From NCBI GenBank assembly GCA_003577245.1, contig QEVS01000001.1:1-64000 (forward strand): a stretch of 64,000 bases of DNA, in the 5' to 3' direction. The position numbers and the translations under genes are program-made. Positions 34,483 to 43,533 of the stretch are shown in pieces (within the stretch, counting starts at the first letter, position 1; every line of letters begins with the position of its first letter). Below the pieces are notes generated by a model. It searched no databases and was not told the origin of the DNA. It saw only the letters and a program-made list of their open reading frames with translations. Source of the stretch: a bacterium (lineage in GTDB: Bacteria; Chloroflexota; Dehalococcoidia; Tepidiformales; Tepidiformaceae).

Positions 34483-35973
34483 ATGAAGATGACGGGCAAC
34501 TACCGGCAGGGCATAGAACGTTTCATCCCGTCGCCGGCCGAGGCCGTGGTGCTGGCGACGCTGCTCTTCTTCACCTGGTACCTCTACGGCGGCACCGGAA
34601 ACGACGTCTTCGCGGGCCTCTCTACCTTCATCGTTGTGGCCATTGCCTGGGTTCTTGGCGTTGCCATCCGCGTCGCCCTGAACGATATGCGCTGGTGGCT
34701 GCTGGTCATTGCCCTGCTCCTGGTGATGGCCCCCTGGCTTGCCCTCAATACCTTCCAGATCGCCGTCATGACGGAGGTGCTCGTCTTTTCGCTCCTCCTG
34801 CACGGCCTCAACGTCGTCACGGGGCTCACCGGGCAGATGTCCCTCGGCCATGGCGCACTCGTCGGCCTCTCCGCATATGCCGTGGCGATCCTTGTCGACC
34901 ACTGGGATTGGCCCCTCCTCCCGGCGATGGCGGCTGCCGTCGCGCTTACCTTCGCCTTCGGATTCGCCCTGGGCATCCCCGCCCTCAGGCTGGCCGGGCC
35001 GTACCTGGCCATCGCCACCGTCGCGGCCGCCCTCGTCTTCCCGCTGGTCTTGAAGCTCGACAGCGTGCAGGACTACACCGGTGGCGTGCAGGGACTGCGC
35101 CTCCACAAGCAGCCCCAGCCCCCGGGGTTCATCGGCGGCTTCCTGGAAAACGAGAGCATCGCCAAGATCCCCGAACAGAAGAAGTTCGCCCCTGAAGAAG
35201 TCCAGGTAAAGGAACGGCAGAAGTTCGCCCAGGCCACCTACCTCTACTTCCTCTGCTTTGGCGTGGCCGCCATCGGCACTTTCGCCGCCTGGAACCTCCA
35301 GCGCAGCCGCTTTGGACGCGCTTTCATCGCCGTGCGCGATGCCGAAGTGGCCGCCACCTCCATGGGTGTCAACACCGCGCTCTACAAGGTCACCGCCTTC
35401 GGCATCAGCGCCCTCTACGCTGGAATAGCCGGGGCGCTCCTCTATATGGTCGTCGCTTTCGTCGCCCCTGAGTCCTTCGACCTCTTCAACCTCTCCATCA
35501 ACCCTATCGCCTATCTCGTGATTGGCGGCCTCGCAGCACCCGGCGGCGCCATGGTGGGCGCCTTTGGCTACAAATGGGGCCCTGAGGTGATCAAGAAGAT
35601 CGCCCGCACCGATACGGACTTCGACAAGCTCCAGGGCGCCCTCACAGGCCTCATGCTCATCGTCGTCATGACCCGCATGCCCCAGGGCGTATGGGGCTCG
35701 CTAACACGCCTCAATTCCTTCTCCTGGAAGGCCCTGATCAACGAGACGAAGGCCTGGGTCCTGTCACGTACCATCGCCTACTGGCTCGCTATTGCCCTCG
35801 GAGTGGCCGTGGTGATTGCCATCGGCGCCTGGTTCGCGCCCGTCTGGGGCGTCTTCGCAGCTGGCTTGCTGGTCGTCGCACCACAGGATGCCTGGGCCGG
35901 CGTGTTCCTGTGGCTGCGTTCGCTGCCCGCCATTGGCCGCCGCCGGGCGCCTGCGCCTGGTGATGCCCGGTGA
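34483..35973 (+). CDS. livM: Branched-chain amino acid ABC transporter permease LivM, extended
   Basis: The 496-residue permease contains the LivM core (GLTGQMSLGHGALVGLSAYA, FGFALGIPALRLAGPYLAIATVA, RSRFGRAFIAVRDAEVAATSMGVN, YLVIGGLAAPGGAMVGA). Two things are unusual: a hydrophilic insert of ~55 residues after LKLDSVQDYTGG, and about 85 extra C-terminal residues with two or more helices (TIAYWLAIALGVAVVIAIGAW, GVFAAGLLVVA). Typical LivM is 320-430 residues. The ATG lies 2 bases after the livH stop. The extension has no assigned role. Confidence 0.92.
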   Translation: MKMTGNYRQGIERFIPSPAEAVVLATLLFFTWYLYGGTGNDVFAGLSTFIVVAIAWVLGVAIRVALNDMRWWLLVIALLLVMAPWLALNTFQIAVMTEVLVFSLLLHGLNVVTGLTGQMSLGHGALVGLSAYAVAILVDHWDWPLLPAMAAAVALTFAFGFALGIPALRLAGPYLAIATVAAALVFPLVLKLDSVQDYTGGVQGLRLHKQPQPPGFIGGFLENESIAKIPEQKKFAPEEVQVKERQKFAQATYLYFLCFGVAAIGTFAAWNLQRSRFGRAFIAVRDAEVAATSMGVNTALYKVTAFGISALYAGIAGALLYMVVAFVAPESFDLFNLSINPIAYLVIGGLAAPGGAMVGAFGYKWGPEVIKKIARTDTDFDKLQGALTGLMLIVVMTRMPQGVWGSLTRLNSFSWKALINETKAWVLSRTIAYWLAIALGVAVVIAIGAWFAPVWGVFAAGLLVVAPQDAWAGVFLWLRSLPAIGRRRAPAPGDAR

Positions 35974-36260
35974 ACGCGGATCGCGGCTCGACGGGTGGAT
36001 CCGGGCCTCATCCCGGGCGACACCGTTGTCCCGTCCTGCGCCACACCACGTTCCGGGCGAGCCGCTGGACCGCCCCGGAAGCCCGGTTCGAACCACCCGG
36101 GGACGTGCCCCGGCACCGGGTCAGCCATTGAAATGAATCGCTCGCGCCTCTCGCACCGTAATGAACCACGAGGGGGGCATTCTGGGGGCTTCCCACCGCA
36201 TCGGAACTTCTCCCGGTCCGCGCCGGGGTTTGTTCATACCACAGGAGGGAATCCCGGAAT
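35974..36260. other. 287-base intergenic, partly duplicated upstream region
   Basis: The last ~125 bases (from ~36134) recur before the second binding-protein gene (from ~37713), including ctgggggcttcccaccgca, ggaacttctcccgg and the ribosome site acaggaggga. The first ~160 bases show no feature I recognise. Confidence 0.7.
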
Positions 36261-37592
36261 ATGAAATGGCATCGCAAGACATGGATGCTGGCGCTCCTCG
36301 CCATCATCGCGGTCCTGCCCGTACTCGGCATTGCCTGCGGCGATGACGATGACGAGGGCGACGAGGGCGGCACTCCCGCCACCACCGCCACCACCGCCGC
36401 GACCACGGCCGGCGGCTCGCCGACGAAGGCCGCCACCAAGAGCCCGGCCGATGAGATAGCCAACATCAAGGGCGACACCACCGGCGTCACCGACAAAGAA
36501 GTCAAGATCGGGTCGTATTACGCCAAGACTGGCCCCGCGGCTGTCTACAACGACATCCAGCTCGCCTGGAACATGTACTTCGACGAGGTGAACAAGAAGG
36601 GTGGCATCGCCGGCCGCCAGATCAAGTTCATCGTCGAGGACGATGGGTACAACCCCTCGAACACCGTCAACGTCGTCAAGAAGCTGGTCGAGCAGGACCA
36701 GGTCTTCATGCTCTTCAACGCCCTGGGGACTCCGACCGGCATGGCCGTCCTTGAGTACGTGAAGGCGCAGGGTGTTCCCAGTCTCTTCATTGCTTCAGGC
36801 GCCAGCAAATGGGCCAACAGCGGCCCCACCATCATCGGCATTCAGCCTGACTATGTAACCGAAGGTACCGTCCTTGGAAAGGAGATGGCCGAAAAGCAGA
36901 AGGGGAAGAAGTACGGCATCCTCTACCAGAACGACGACTTCGGTAAGGATGGCCGTGAAGGCCTGAAGAAAGGTGTCGGCACAGCCCTCACCCTTGTAGG
37001 CGAAGAGACCTACGAGGCTAACGCTGCCGATATCACCAGCCAGGCTTTGAAGCTCATCAATGCCGGCGCCGAGGTCATCGCCACCTACGCCACCCCTGCC
37101 CAGTTTGCCGGCGTGCTCAAGAGCGTGAAGGCCCAGGGCAAGACCGTTACCTGGTATTCGTCATCAGTGACGGCGTCTGGATCGACTGCCAAGCTCGCCG
37201 AAGGCGCCATGGATGGCGTGATCACGGCCGGCTACGCGCCCGACCCGACGGACCCGGACCCCGACGTTCAAAAGGTGGTGAAGTTCTTCAAGGACCACGG
37301 CGTCGCCAACCCAACAGCCTTCCACATTGTGGCCTGGGTCTTCGCCGAGCACCTGGAGCGGCTGCTCACTGTGACCGGGAAGAACCTCAACCGCTCGTCT
37401 CTCATCTACGCCATGGAAAACGTCGCCTTCCAGGGCGACTGGACGAGCACCCTGCTTTACAAGCCAACCATCATCACCAAGGACGACCACCGGCCCATTG
37501 AGGCCATGTTCATCCAGAAGTGGAACCAGGCCGCAGGAAAGTTCGACTTCGACGTGTCCAAGATCATCGATTCGGAAACCACGAAGCGGTAA
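36261..37592 (+). CDS. Branched-chain amino acid-type substrate-binding lipoprotein, copy 1
   Basis: The 443-residue protein has a signal peptide with a lipobox-like LGIACGDDDD (~residues 22-31), an acidic/Thr-rich spacer, and a type I periplasmic-binding fold: VKIGSYYAKTGPAAVYN, AWNMYFDEVNKKGGIAGRQIKF, PSNTVNVVKKLVEQDQVFM, GILYQNDDFGKDGREGLK, ALKLINAGAEVIATYATPAQFA. These are Peripla_BP_6/LivK features. It follows livGFHM and should deliver substrate to it; amides or short acids are also possible ligands. AGGAGGGA lies 10 bases before the ATG. Confidence 0.93.
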   Translation: MKWHRKTWMLALLAIIAVLPVLGIACGDDDDEGDEGGTPATTATTAATTAGGSPTKAATKSPADEIANIKGDTTGVTDKEVKIGSYYAKTGPAAVYNDIQLAWNMYFDEVNKKGGIAGRQIKFIVEDDGYNPSNTVNVVKKLVEQDQVFMLFNALGTPTGMAVLEYVKAQGVPSLFIASGASKWANSGPTIIGIQPDYVTEGTVLGKEMAEKQKGKKYGILYQNDDFGKDGREGLKKGVGTALTLVGEETYEANAADITSQALKLINAGAEVIATYATPAQFAGVLKSVKAQGKTVTWYSSSVTASGSTAKLAEGAMDGVITAGYAPDPTDPDPDVQKVVKFFKDHGVANPTAFHIVAWVFAEHLERLLTVTGKNLNRSSLIYAMENVAFQGDWTSTLLYKPTIITKDDHRPIEAMFIQKWNQAAGKFDFDVSKIIDSETTKR

Positions 37593-37604
37593 CCGCGCGC
37601 CCTT

Positions 37605-37636
37605 GTGACCGGGGGAAGACACCTTCCCCCGGTCAC
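37605..37636 (+). terminator. Terminator after binding-protein copy 1
   Basis: GTGACCGGGGGAAG-acac-CTTCCCCCGGTCAC is a perfect 14-bp stem with a 4-base loop 13 bases after the stop codon, followed by a short cctccttt run. It probably ends or attenuates the livGFHM-binding protein transcript. Confidence 0.85.
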
Positions 37637-37837
37637 AACCTCCTTTGACTGCCAGGTCATGTCTCTCCCCCGTGCGGATGGCCCTTCATGTGCGAGAAAA
37701 CTTGAGCTAGAGTGAATCGTTCTCGCCACTCTCACCGTAAGGACCATTGAGGGGGCCTGCTGGGGGCTTCCCACCGCACCGGAACTTCTCCCGGCACATA
37801 CCGGGTCAGTTCATAACACAGGAGGGAAATCTGGAAT

Positions 37838-39154
37838 ATGAAGTGGCATCGCAAGACATGGATGCTGGCGCTCCTCGCCATCATCGCGGTCCTCCCCGTA
37901 CTCGGCATTGCCTGCGGCGATGACGATGACGACGATTGTTGCGCTCACGCCACCACCGCCGCGACCACCGCCGACGGCTCACCGACGAAGGCTGCCACCA
38001 AGAGCCCGGCCGATGAGATAGCCAACATCAAGGGCGACACCACCGGCGTCACCGACAAGGAAGTCAAGATCGGGTCGTATTACGCCAAGACCGGCCCCGC
38101 CGCTACATACAACACCATCCAGCTAGCCTGGAACATCTACTTCGACGAAGTGAACAAGAAGGGTGGCATCGCCGGCCGCCAGGTCAAGCTCATCGTGGAA
38201 GACGACGGGTACAACCCATCGAACACCGTCAATGTCGTCAAGAAGCTGGTCGAGCAGGACCAGGTCTTCATGATCTTCAATGGGCTGGGAACGGCAACCA
38301 GTTCCGCCGTGGCTGAATACCTCAAAGCGCAGGGTGTGCCAAGTCTCTTCATCGCTTCGGGTGCGAGCAAATGGGCCCACAGTGGCCCGACGTTCATCGG
38401 CATCCAGCCCGACTACACCACCGAGGGCGCCATCCTTGGCAAGGAGATGGCCGACAAGCACAAGGGCAAGAAGTACGGCATCCTCTACCAGAACGATGAC
38501 TTCGGCAAGGATGGCCGCGAGGGCATCAAGCAGGGCGCCGGCACCGCCCTCACCCTCGTCGGCGAAGAGACCTACGAGGCCAACGCCGCCGATATAACCA
38601 GCCAGGCGTTGAAGCTCATTAACGCCGGCGCCGAGGTGATCGGCGTGTATTCCACCCCCACGCAGTTTGCAGGCATGCTCAAGAGCGTCAAAGCGCAGGG
38701 CAAGACGGTGGCCTGGTACGCATCTTCCACCACTGCCGGTAGCGCAGTCGCCAAGCTCGCCGAGGGCGCCATGGACGGCGTTTTCTCCGCTACCTACCTG
38801 CCGGATGTGACCGACCCGAGCCCGGAAGTCCAGAAGGTCATTCAGTTCTATAAGGACCACGGCGTGGCGAACCCCAACGTCTACCACCTTGTCGCATGGG
38901 CCTGGGCTCAGCACCTGGAGCGTCTGCTCACCGTGACCGGCAAGAACCTGAATCGATCGTCAATCATCTATGCGCTGGAAAACCTTGCCTTTCAGGGCGA
39001 CTGGAAGGCAGACCTCGTTTTCAAGCCATCAATCGTCACCAAGGACGACCACAAGGTCCTTGAGGCGATGGTCATCCAGAAGTGGAACGAGGCCGCAGGT
39101 AAGTTCGAATACGACCTCTCGAAGGTCGTCGATTCGGAAACCACGAAGCGGTAA
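37838..39154 (+). CDS. Branched-chain amino acid-type substrate-binding lipoprotein, copy 2
   Basis: The 438-residue protein is a close paralogue of copy 1 (identical MKWHRKTWMLALLAIIAVLP signal region, same binding fold, same SETTKR end). It differs in the lipobox spacer, where GDDDDDDCCAHATTAATT replaces a longer Glu/Gly/Thr stretch, and in parts facing the ligand cleft (MIFNGLGTATSSAVAEYLKAQG versus MLFNALGTPTGMAVLEYVKAQG; ASSTTAGSAVA versus SSSVTASGSTA). The cleft changes suggest a shifted substrate range. It has its own copy of the upstream region. Confidence 0.93.
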   Translation: MKWHRKTWMLALLAIIAVLPVLGIACGDDDDDDCCAHATTAATTADGSPTKAATKSPADEIANIKGDTTGVTDKEVKIGSYYAKTGPAATYNTIQLAWNIYFDEVNKKGGIAGRQVKLIVEDDGYNPSNTVNVVKKLVEQDQVFMIFNGLGTATSSAVAEYLKAQGVPSLFIASGASKWAHSGPTFIGIQPDYTTEGAILGKEMADKHKGKKYGILYQNDDFGKDGREGIKQGAGTALTLVGEETYEANAADITSQALKLINAGAEVIGVYSTPTQFAGMLKSVKAQGKTVAWYASSTTAGSAVAKLAEGAMDGVFSATYLPDVTDPSPEVQKVIQFYKDHGVANPNVYHLVAWAWAQHLERLLTVTGKNLNRSSIIYALENLAFQGDWKADLVFKPSIVTKDDHKVLEAMVIQKWNEAAGKFEYDLSKVVDSETTKR

Positions 39155-39175
39155 CCGCGTTACCGGAATGCGAAA

Positions 39176-39199
39176 GGGGGCAGGCCACGGCCTGCCCCC
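39176..39199 (+). terminator. Terminator after binding-protein copy 2
   Basis: GGGGGCAGGCC-ac-GGCCTGCCCCC is a perfect 11-bp inverted repeat 21 bases after the stop codon, closing the transporter region before the sugar cluster. No T-run follows. Confidence 0.75.
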
Positions 39200-39242
39200 A
39201 CGCCGTCGCTTCTAACCCTTCCCGGTCCTACCCTGTCTCCTG

Positions 39243-39836
39243 ATGGCCAAGCGCACCTTCGACCTCGTGCTGACCATCCTGGGGGCGCCCCTGGTCCTTC
39301 CGATTCTCGCCATCCTCGCCCTCGCGCTTGCCATTGAGCTGCGCGGAAACCCCTTCTTCCTCCAGGCGAGGGTCGGCTTGCAGGGCAGGTCCTTCACCCT
39401 TTTCAAACTTCGCACCATGCGCCATCCACGCCCCGGTGAGGTGCAGCCCCACCTCATCGACGATTGGAAGACCTTCATCTTCAGCCCTCCCGGCACGGAC
39501 AATCCGCGCATCACCCGGCTCGGAGCGTTCGCCCGCAAGACCTCCCTCGACGAGCTCCCCAATCTCCTTAACGTCTTGCTCGGCCAGATGAGCCTCGTCG
39601 GCCCGCGACCCGAGCTCCCCGGGATTGTCGCCCAGTACCCACCGCACTACCACCGCCGCCACGACGTTCCCCCGGGAATCACCGGCCTCGCCCAGGTCAG
39701 CGGCCGTTCCGATTTGACCTATGACGAAATCGTTAACTACGATCTCGCCTACGTGGACCAGCATTCGGTCATGACCGATATCCACATCCTCTGGCGGACC
39801 TTCTTCCAGGCCCTTACCGGCAAAGGGGCCCGCTGA
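39243..39836 (+). CDS. Bacterial sugar transferase (undecaprenyl-phosphate sugar phosphotransferase type)
   Basis: The 197-residue protein is the catalytic domain of initiating sugar-phosphate transferases: KRTFDLVLTILGAPLVLPI membrane anchor, FLQARVGLQGRSFTLFKLRTM, TRLGAFARKTSLDELPNLLNVLLGQMSLVGPRPELP and PPGITGLAQVSGRSDLTYDE. It lacks the N-terminal multi-helix domain, as in PglC-like short forms. It would load the first sugar on undecaprenyl phosphate for surface glycan. The next gene starts at TGATG. Confidence 0.92.
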   Translation: MAKRTFDLVLTILGAPLVLPILAILALALAIELRGNPFFLQARVGLQGRSFTLFKLRTMRHPRPGEVQPHLIDDWKTFIFSPPGTDNPRITRLGAFARKTSLDELPNLLNVLLGQMSLVGPRPELPGIVAQYPPHYHRRHDVPPGITGLAQVSGRSDLTYDEIVNYDLAYVDQHSVMTDIHILWRTFFQALTGKGAR

Positions 39837-41746
39837 TGCTTCACTCCCCAACCACAACGAAGCGAAATGCACTCCGCCGCTCCCTGGCCGGCGATCCCAT
39901 CCACATCGCCGCCGCCATCGTGCTCGATGTGCTCGTTGTCGCGGTTGCCTATGCCGCCGCCCTCCTCCTCCGCTTCGATGGCAGCGTCCCCCGCGAAAAC
40001 GCCGTTTTCGCCGCCCGTGTCTTCCCCTTCATCGCCGCCGGTTACGTCCTGGCCAACATGCTTCTCGGCGTCTACCGCACCGTCTGGGCCTACGGCAGCA
40101 TCGGCGATATCCTCGCCCTCTTCCGCCCGGTGCTGCTCGTTACGCTCCTGATCTTCACCATCAACTTCTTCGTCCAGGACCGCGACCTGCCCCGCTCGGT
40201 CGTGCTGATGGCAGGCGCCCTCGTCTTTCCCGGCATGGCCATGGTCAAGATGCGCGCCCGGCTCCTTACCCGGCTTCCCTGGGGCGCCACCGCTTCGCGC
40301 AGACTCCTTATCGTGGGCGCCGGCCGCACCGGCCAGTTGCTCGCCCGTGAGCTCCAGTCCGACCCCGAACTCAACTACCAGCCAGTCGGCTTCATTGATG
40401 ATGACCCCCGCAAGCTCCACACCCGCATCCATGGCCTTCTCGTGCTTGGCACCGTCGGCCACCTCGAACAGGTCATCCGCAAGCGCGATGCCGAGGTGGT
40501 TGCCATCGCCATCGCCCATGCATCCGGCTCCACCATCCGCGAAATCGTCGGTGTCTGCCAGCGCTTGAGTGTCCCGGTCCGCATGGTCCCGGGCTTCGAC
40601 CACTGGGTGCACGGCGGCCACGACACTCTGCGCGATATCACGCTCGATGACCTCCTTGGCCGCGACCCCGTCCAGATCGACTTTGCCGCCTGTTCCCAAT
40701 CGGTGAAGGACCGCGTGGTGCTCGTCACCGGGGCCGCCGGCTCCATCGGCTCCGAACTTTGCCGCCAGCTGCTCAGCTTCGAGCCCCGCGAGCTGCACCT
40801 CCTCGACAACAACGAGAGCGGCCTCTTCGATCTTTCCCTTGAGCTCACGCCTATCGCCGGTCAGACCTTGCTTCGGCTCTGGGTCGCCAACGTCGTCGAT
40901 GAGCAGCGAATCGATAGCATCTTCGCCCGGATCCGGCCAGACCTCGTCTATCACGCCGCCGCTCTCAAGCATGTCCCGCTCATGGAAGAGCACCCCGACG
41001 AAGCATTCCGGGTCAACGTCCTTGGTACGCTCAACGTGGCCCGCGCCGCTCGCTCCAGCCAGGCCGGCGCGTTCGTCCTCGTCTCCACCGACAAGGCCGT
41101 CAGGCCCACTAGCATCATGGGCGCAACCAAGCGCATCGCCGAACTCCTCACCATCGCCCTCGCCCGCAACAGCGCCCGTACCAACTTCGCCGCCGTGCGT
41201 TTCGGCAACGTCATGGGCAGTCGCGGATCTGTCGTGCCCACCTTCTTGCGCCAGATCGAACGCGGCGGCCCCGTGACCGTCATGCACCCCGACATGATGC
41301 GCTACTTCATCAGCATCCCCGAAGCAGTCAGCCTTGTGATCCAGGCGGGGAGCTTCGGCGGACACGGCAACATCTACATGCTCGATATGGGCGACGAGAT
41401 CAGCATCCTTGAGCTCGCCGAGCGAATGATCCGGCTGCAGGGCCTGCGCCCGGGCAACGACATCGAGGTCGTTTTCACCGGTCCACGCCCGGGTGAGAAG
41501 CTGCGCGAAGAGCTGGTCGCCGACTTCGAGCACATGCGCGGAACCGATCACCCCAAGGTCATGCGCCTGACCGCTTCCGTCGACGTCACCGAGGCCGAGA
41601 TCCTCCGCCTCATCGATGAGATAAAGGCCGGGATGTGGGGCGATATGGAAGAGCTCCGTAGCCGCATCCACCTCGTTGCTCGCCGCTACTCTCTCGATGG
41701 CAACGCCGTGCCCCGGCTGGAAGAGGGCGAGGCAGCGGCCACATGA
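39836..41746 (+). CDS. NDP-sugar 4,6-dehydratase/epimerase, membrane type (CapD/WbpM-like)
   Basis: The 636-residue protein has four N-terminal helices, a first Rossmann domain (RLLIVGAGRTGQLLARELQ) and a second (VVLVTGAAGSIGSELCRQLL) with VYHAAALKHVPLMEEHPDEAFRVN, LVSTDKAVRPTSIMGATKRIAE and FGNVMGSRGSVVPTFLRQI. This is the layout of WbpM/PglF/CapD enzymes, UDP-GlcNAc 4,6-dehydratases. The YxxxK catalytic pair is replaced by MxxxK (IMGATK), as is usual in this branch. It is placed after the sugar transferase. Confidence 0.92.
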   Translation: MLHSPTTTKRNALRRSLAGDPIHIAAAIVLDVLVVAVAYAAALLLRFDGSVPRENAVFAARVFPFIAAGYVLANMLLGVYRTVWAYGSIGDILALFRPVLLVTLLIFTINFFVQDRDLPRSVVLMAGALVFPGMAMVKMRARLLTRLPWGATASRRLLIVGAGRTGQLLARELQSDPELNYQPVGFIDDDPRKLHTRIHGLLVLGTVGHLEQVIRKRDAEVVAIAIAHASGSTIREIVGVCQRLSVPVRMVPGFDHWVHGGHDTLRDITLDDLLGRDPVQIDFAACSQSVKDRVVLVTGAAGSIGSELCRQLLSFEPRELHLLDNNESGLFDLSLELTPIAGQTLLRLWVANVVDEQRIDSIFARIRPDLVYHAAALKHVPLMEEHPDEAFRVNVLGTLNVARAARSSQAGAFVLVSTDKAVRPTSIMGATKRIAELLTIALARNSARTNFAAVRFGNVMGSRGSVVPTFLRQIERGGPVTVMHPDMMRYFISIPEAVSLVIQAGSFGGHGNIYMLDMGDEISILELAERMIRLQGLRPGNDIEVVFTGPRPGEKLREELVADFEHMRGTDHPKVMRLTASVDVTEAEILRLIDEIKAGMWGDMEELRSRIHLVARRYSLDGNAVPRLEEGEAAAT

Positions 41747-42342
41747 GCGGCCCTCGCATCCACCCCACCGCCGAAGTCAGCCCTCGCGCCGTCATCGGTG
41801 ACCGGGCCAGCATCTGGCACCACGCCCAGGTGCGGGAAGACGCCACCATTGGCCCCGGCTGCATCATCGGCAAAGGCGTCTACATCGATGCCGGGGTCTG
41901 CATCGGCGCGAACTGCAAGGTGCAGAACTACTCCTGCGTCTACCATGGCACCACCCTCGAAGATGGCGTCTTCGTCGGTCCCGAGGTGGTGTTCACCAAC
42001 GACCGCTATCCCCGCGCAATCAACCCCGACGGAGCCCTCAAAGGGGACTCCGACTGGGAAGTTGGACAGACCATCGTTCGCTACGGCGCCGCCATCGGGT
42101 CGCGCTCCGTGGTGCTGCCCGGGGTCACCATCGGCCGCTGGGCTCTCGTCGCCGCGGGCTCAGTGGTGACGAAGGACGTACCCGATCATGCGCTCGTGGG
42201 CGGCAACCCGGCGCGCCTTCTCGGCTGGGTTTGCGTCTGCGCCCGGCGCCTCAATGATGCCCTCGTTTGCGATACCTGCGGGCGCGCCTACGGCCGTGCA
42301 GGCGCCGGCCTGGCTGCCGTCGAAAGCGCCGCCGCGCGCTAA
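41743..42342 (+). CDS. Left-handed beta-helix N-acetyltransferase (WbpD-like) with Cys-rich tail
   Basis: The 199-residue protein is built of hexapeptide repeats (IHPTAEVSPRAVIGDRASIW, VGPEVVFTNDRYPRA, IVRYGAAIGSRSVVLPGVTIG, VVTKDVPDHALVGGNPARLLG). The VFTNDRYPRA motif is typical of WbpD/WlbB UDP-amino-sugar acetyltransferases. After the barrel a short tail, VCVCARRL...VCDTCGRAYG, carries CxC and CxxC, likely a zinc site. ATGA overlap with the dehydratase gene. It would acetylate the 3-amino group made by the next gene's product. Confidence 0.9.
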   Translation: MSGPRIHPTAEVSPRAVIGDRASIWHHAQVREDATIGPGCIIGKGVYIDAGVCIGANCKVQNYSCVYHGTTLEDGVFVGPEVVFTNDRYPRAINPDGALKGDSDWEVGQTIVRYGAAIGSRSVVLPGVTIGRWALVAAGSVVTKDVPDHALVGGNPARLLGWVCVCARRLNDALVCDTCGRAYGRAGAGLAAVESAAAR

Positions 42343-42372
42343 CGTCCTACCGCTACTCGAAAGGGAACTGCA

Positions 42373-43476
42373 GTGACTGTATCCGGACGCCCCTTCATTC
42401 CTGTTGCAAAGCCACTCGTCGGCGAAGAAGAGAAACGCGCCGTGCTTGAGGTTCTCGAAAGCGGCCAGCTCGCCCAGGGAAGCCGCACGGCCGCGTTCGA
42501 AGAGGCCTTCGCCGCATACCTGGGCGTGAAGCATGCCATCGCCGTCAACAGCGGCACCGCCGCTCTCATCGTGGCCCTGCAGGCGCATGGCGTCGGTCCG
42601 GGCGACGAAGTCATCACCACGCCTTTCAGCTTCATCGCCAGCGCCACCAGCATCATCGCCTGCGGCGCCAAGCCCGTTTTCGTGGACATCGACCCCTTCG
42701 ACCTGAACCTCGACCCCGAAAAGGCCGAGGCCGCCATCACCCCGGATACGAAGGCCATCATGCCCGTCCACCTCTTTGGCCACCCCGCGCGCATCGATGA
42801 GTTCACCGCATTGTGCGAAGAGAACGGTCTCGCCCTGGTCGAGGACGCCTGCCAGGCCCACGGCGCCGAGCACCTCGGCCGCAGGGTTGGCTCCTACGGC
42901 ACCGGCTGCTTCAGCTTCTACCCCACGAAGAACATGACCACCGGCGAAGGTGGCATCATCACCACCAACGACGACGAGACCGCCGCCCGCTGCCGCATCA
43001 TCCGCAACCACGGGCAGGAGCGGCGCTATCTGCACGAGCACTTCGGCCTCAACTGGCGCATGACCGACCTCGCCGCGGCCATTGGCACGGTTCAGCTCGG
43101 CCACCTGGAAGAGTGGAACGAAATCCGCATCTCAAACGCCGAGGCCCTGGCCGGCCTCATCAGGACCGCTGAAACACCCCGCGTGCGTGAAGGCGACCGC
43201 CACGTCTTTCACCAGTTCACCATCAGGGTTTCACACGGCCGGGATCGCCTTCAGCAGGCGCTCGAAGAGGCCGGGATTGGCAGCGCCGTGCATTACCCTG
43301 TCCCCATCCACCGCCAGCCCATCATGCAGCATCTCGGCCATGGCGACTTCTCGCTGCCGTTCGCCGAGGCCGCGGCCGAGGCCGTCCTCTCACTCCCCGT
43401 TCATCCCTCCCTGAACCCCGAGGACGTGGAGTACATCGCGGCCACCATCAACAGGCTCGCCGGTGTTCCCGCATAG
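42373..43476 (+). CDS. DegT/DnrJ/EryC1/StrS sugar aminotransferase (WbpE-like)
   Basis: The 367-residue PLP enzyme has VNSGTAALIVALQAHGVGPGDEVITT, DIDPFDLNLDPEKAEAAI, VEDACQAHGA and FSFYPTKNMTTGEGGIITTN with the PLP Lys, then HFGLNWRMTDLAAAIG. These match the WbpE/ArnB-type nucleotide-sugar aminotransferases. GTG start with aaggga 7 bases upstream. It follows the acetyltransferase by 30 bases and would aminate the 3-keto uronate made by the oxidoreductase that follows. Confidence 0.93.
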   Translation: MTVSGRPFIPVAKPLVGEEEKRAVLEVLESGQLAQGSRTAAFEEAFAAYLGVKHAIAVNSGTAALIVALQAHGVGPGDEVITTPFSFIASATSIIACGAKPVFVDIDPFDLNLDPEKAEAAITPDTKAIMPVHLFGHPARIDEFTALCEENGLALVEDACQAHGAEHLGRRVGSYGTGCFSFYPTKNMTTGEGGIITTNDDETAARCRIIRNHGQERRYLHEHFGLNWRMTDLAAAIGTVQLGHLEEWNEIRISNAEALAGLIRTAETPRVREGDRHVFHQFTIRVSHGRDRLQQALEEAGIGSAVHYPVPIHRQPIMQHLGHGDFSLPFAEAAAEAVLSLPVHPSLNPEDVEYIAATINRLAGVPA

Positions 43477-43533
43477 ACGCATAACTGCCGTCCGGCCGTG
43501 CGCCTTCCGGCCTTTCGGGATACCCTCGAAGCC

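Larger units (their letters stand above)
36134..39154 (+). repeat. Tandem duplication of promoter region plus binding-protein gene
   Basis: Segments ~36134-37592 and ~37713-39154 align along their length, including ~125 bases of upstream DNA, the signal peptide and the C-terminal SETTKR. The proteins differ mainly in the spacer after the lipobox and at scattered positions. The two upstream regions are diverged enough to show the duplication is not recent. Confidence 0.9.
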
